Shown piece by piece: positions 52,344-54,525 of a DNA stretch of 54,525 nucleotides (positions are counted from its first letter, which is position 1; every line of letters begins with the position of its first letter). The position numbers and the translations under genes were made by a program. This stretch comes from Bacteroidota bacterium (GTDB lineage Bacteria; Bacteroidota; Bacteroidia; Chitinophagales; Saprospiraceae), in assembly GCA_024743405.1 (NCBI GenBank), contig JANSWP010000049.1, forward strand, positions 1 to 54,525, in the 5' to 3' direction. Below the pieces are notes generated by a model that did no database searches, was not told where the DNA came from, and saw nothing but the letters and a program-made list of their open reading frames with translations.

Positions 52344-53780
52344 TTAGGAGTATAATTTCCGATAAGTGCCATCCTTATTTTGAGCAAATAATTTCTTGTT
52401 GTAGATGAGCCTACGAGCCGTCTTTTCCCCTATCCCCATCTTCTGTGCAACTTGCACCGCCAAGCTCGATGAACACACCTGAGGAAGCTTCTCATAGATC
52501 CAATATTGTTTGCGAGGAAGTGCAGCAACAGGGTTCTCGGATTGAGCTAAAATCCGGAGGGAATTTTCCGTAAAATAATGCGTCAAAATGATGGCTCGAT
52601 TGACAGATGATATCGAGATTTTATGGTGGCTGATATCGGCATAAGAAAGATTTTCCCAGTAACCGTCATCAGACATGGTGGCTAGTTCAATGAGTTCCAG
52701 AATACCAGCCAGTCTTAAAGTATAAGCCAAGATTTTACCATAGAGAGATTTGATGTTCTCATCCTCGGTTTCATTCATGATATTTTGCTCGATATTGGTT
52801 TTATAATCTGCATATCGGCGAAAGCCTTTGGCATCCATTTTTAAAATAGTCGGCGTGAAATCAGGAGCCGTAGGCAATTCATTTAGTCGTTGAATGATTT
52901 TGTTGTACTCTTCAAAATATTCTTGATTAGGTACCTCTTGAGATGGCTTTGGAATCTTGACACTATGTGGAGCGCAAAAGAGCAATCGAAAAAGAAAACC
53001 GTTAGAAATCTTATTGGCATCCGTCAGACCAGAAAGAATACCAGGTTGAATAGCCCCCAAAATGCTAATGAACGGCGACTCAATAAAAACTGCATCTTCT
53101 AAACTTGATCGATTGAGCATAATTGGTGTTCCCGACCACATTGAAAGAAAATGTTCCAGGTCCTGTCCAGCAGATTTATAAGCATTCATTCCTTTCATCA
53201 AAGCAATAAATTCATCTTTGAAACTGAGCACCCCTTTCCAGTTATTAGGAAATATTTTTATCAAACTTTCGATTGTCGCATCCCCAACTATTCTTTGGGG
53301 TCTGATCGGTCTCTGATCATCTATTTTTCGGCGATCCTTTGATTCCGCATTATCACGTTGTCTTTGCCAAGCCACGAGATCTTCCTTATGTTGTTTAGAG
53401 TATTCCTTTTCCTTTTTAAAAAGAGGTTTGAGGCAAGTCCGCATGATCGGGGACTTAGCACTACTCGGTGGACCAACAATCACAATCCAAAGACTCATAG
53501 GTTCCACATCCCCTACCACATGTTCCACCTGAAAAGCATTCCCAATGGCACCAGAAGCAGCCGCTAGAATGCTACCACCATGATAATCGATTGGTCGCCG
53601 ATAGACCGCATGCCAATGGCGAATAATCGCTTGAAGCGGCTTAGGAAAAGCCTGAATAGGAAAAGGATTAGGTTGAGTATCGTCATTTTTGATGGCTTGA
53701 CGAGCCAGTGTAGCAATATCCTCCGCAGTGTAAGATTGCCCATTTTTAGTGTCGTTTTTTAGCGCATTAAAAAGCTTCAT
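52344..53780 (-). CDS. DUF3987 protein (primase/helicase-like ATPase of mobile elements)
   Basis: 478 residues. P-loop GPPSSAKSPIM at 103-113 and the family blocks WHAVYRRPIDYHGGSILAAA, LSFKDEFIALMKGMN and GFLFRLLFCAPHSV. The C-terminal 45 residues form an HTH (SLAVQVAQKMGIGEKTARRLI). DUF3987 proteins stand next to primase domains in phages and ICEs and are thought to act in DNA replication. It is preceded 4 bases away by a small gene and followed by the TGACC cluster, so it is the best replication candidate in the window. Confidence 0.85.
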   Translation of the reverse strand: MKLFNALKNDTKNGQSYTAEDIATLARQAIKNDDTQPNPFPIQAFPKPLQAIIRHWHAVYRRPIDYHGGSILAAASGAIGNAFQVEHVVGDVEPMSLWIVIVGPPSSAKSPIMRTCLKPLFKKEKEYSKQHKEDLVAWQRQRDNAESKDRRKIDDQRPIRPQRIVGDATIESLIKIFPNNWKGVLSFKDEFIALMKGMNAYKSAGQDLEHFLSMWSGTPIMLNRSSLEDAVFIESPFISILGAIQPGILSGLTDANKISNGFLFRLLFCAPHSVKIPKPSQEVPNQEYFEEYNKIIQRLNELPTAPDFTPTILKMDAKGFRRYADYKTNIEQNIMNETEDENIKSLYGKILAYTLRLAGILELIELATMSDDGYWENLSYADISHHKISISSVNRAIILTHYFTENSLRILAQSENPVAALPRKQYWIYEKLPQVCSSSLAVQVAQKMGIGEKTARRLIYNKKLFAQNKDGTYRKLYS

Positions 53781-53784
53781 TTTG

Positions 53785-54285
53785 TCAAGTATTTTTGTAG
53801 AGCGTTAGAAAGTAGTTTAGTTTTTTTAGGTCTTCTTTATCGGTTAGATGGCGAGTGATTCCGCCAGAAAGAATCAATTGCTTAGTCTCCATATCGAGCA
53901 GCGCGATATGGCGAATATTGACCTTGCCAAAAGAAAGTGTGATGAAAAAGAAGTCAGGTGAATTTTGAATGGTAAGTACTTCAGGTTTATTAAAAGTTGG
54001 TGGTTGAGTATGGATGATCGGAATAGAAGAAGCTGATTCCCCTATGGCGACATCAAGATCAATATCAGAGAGTTTTTTAGCCTGATGAGAGATAGTATCC
54101 CGTTGCGAATAAAATTGTTTTCGCAATTCTTTAGAAAGAATAAGGTATTGATTGATGTTAGATTTGAGGGCATTATAACCGTTGGCCACTGCATTTTCAT
54201 CCGTCGCATTTTCGATCATATCGAAAGCAGCCGCAATATCCTTTTCGATTGCAAATAGCGGTTTGTTCTTTGTATAGTTTTTCAT
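53785..54285 (-). CDS. Hypothetical protein, 166 aa, upstream of DUF3987
   Basis: Start chosen at the ATG at 54285 (MKNYTKNKPLFAIEKDIAAAF); the frame extends to 54336 with a less convincing leader. N-terminal helical half, C-terminal beta half (PDFFFITLSFGKVNIRHIALLDMETKQLIL). Not recognised. Four bases separate it from DUF3987, so it is co-transcribed and probably assists the same replication or maintenance process. Confidence 0.65.
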   Translation of the reverse strand: MKNYTKNKPLFAIEKDIAAAFDMIENATDENAVANGYNALKSNINQYLILSKELRKQFYSQRDTISHQAKKLSDIDLDVAIGESASSIPIIHTQPPTFNKPEVLTIQNSPDFFFITLSFGKVNIRHIALLDMETKQLILSGGITRHLTDKEDLKKLNYFLTLYKNT

Positions 54286-54416
54286 TTTAGCGCATTGAAG
54301 AAAGCGTGAGTAGAACCCTCTTTTGGGCTCTACCACACCAAGATTAACCTACAAAGAATGCACCCTACCCTAAGGCGTGTGCATCTTTGCATTATCCAGA
54401 ATTAATATTTACATGT

Positions 54417-54525
54417 TTAATCTTCCTCTCTAATGGCTTTTAAATGCGTACCTACTGTTCGCCTTGAGAGCCCTGTTTTAGTGGCGAGTTGAGTTTGAGT
54501 GGGTGACTTTCCGTTTGCGTTTTTA
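54417..54525 (-). CDS. C-terminal fragment of an HTH DNA-binding protein (cut by window edge)
   Basis: 36 codons visible: NGKSPTQTQLATKTGLSRRT then VGTHLKAIREED and stop TAA at 54417-54419. TQLATKTGLSRRTVGTHLKAI is a helix-turn-helix with a recognition helix SRRTVGTHL. The remainder lies outside the window. The 131-base gap to 54285 contains no other gene. Confidence 0.6.
   Translation of the reverse strand, partial: KNANGKSPTQTQLATKTGLSRRTVGTHLKAIREED

Overview
The window (about 54.5 kb, AT-rich) reads as an accessory, defence-rich island of a Bacteroidota genome. Lineage evidence: a secreted protein with HYR-like modules, a Calx-beta domain and a type A type IX secretion C-terminal sorting domain (18181-21303); FGE/GldJ-like lipoproteins; A-rich leaders without Shine-Dalgarno sequences. 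Nearly all genes are on the minus strand, so operons read from high to low coordinates. No tRNA, rRNA or CRISPR array was seen.

Layout. 1-93: end fragment of a DEDDh exonuclease. 533-15266: a type I restriction-modification operon transcribed hsdM-hsdS-DUF6998-DUF262-DUF262/HNH-hsdR, followed by a separate nuclease-STAND NTPase (Avs-like) gene that is bracketed by two related hairpin repeats. 15394-18046: a two-gene unit, single-HKD phospholipase-D-like protein plus DUF4407 membrane protein. 18181-21303: large T9SS-exported protein. 21559-26714: a small unknown gene, an FGE-like lipoprotein, a catalytic-domain-only tyrosine recombinase and a LRR-Roco GTPase. 26921-30461: an EAD11-transmembrane protein and a secreted TPR protein, which share a short STGDNSP motif. 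31019-31798: an FGE-fold protein whose last 35 or so codons look like the variable region of a diversity-generating retroelement (DGR); neither template nor reverse transcriptase is in the window. 32393-35350: small plasmid/ICE-type genes, a MITE-like element and a SLOG-family protein.

36256-50023 is a second defence block of three units: ASCH plus PIN-GNAT-ASCH; type I RM number 2 (hsdR-hsdS-PrrC-like ATPase-hsdM) with Mrr and a further PD-(D/E)XK protein; and a secreted HtrA-like protease. Each of these three units starts just downstream of a copy of the same intergenic repeat, which suggests modular exchange. 50374-54525: two secreted/lipoproteins, a cluster of 13 TGACC elements, a DUF3987 primase/helicase-like gene, a small unknown gene and an HTH fragment, which together look like the replication/maintenance part of a mobile element.

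Several kinds of sequence scar (orphan group II intron 3-prime ends, a 45-bp duplicated hsdS tail, a frameshifted XRE regulator running into hsdR, IS21-like ends, MITE-like palindromes) support repeated insertion and recombination. All calls are from reading the sequence; no database search was run.
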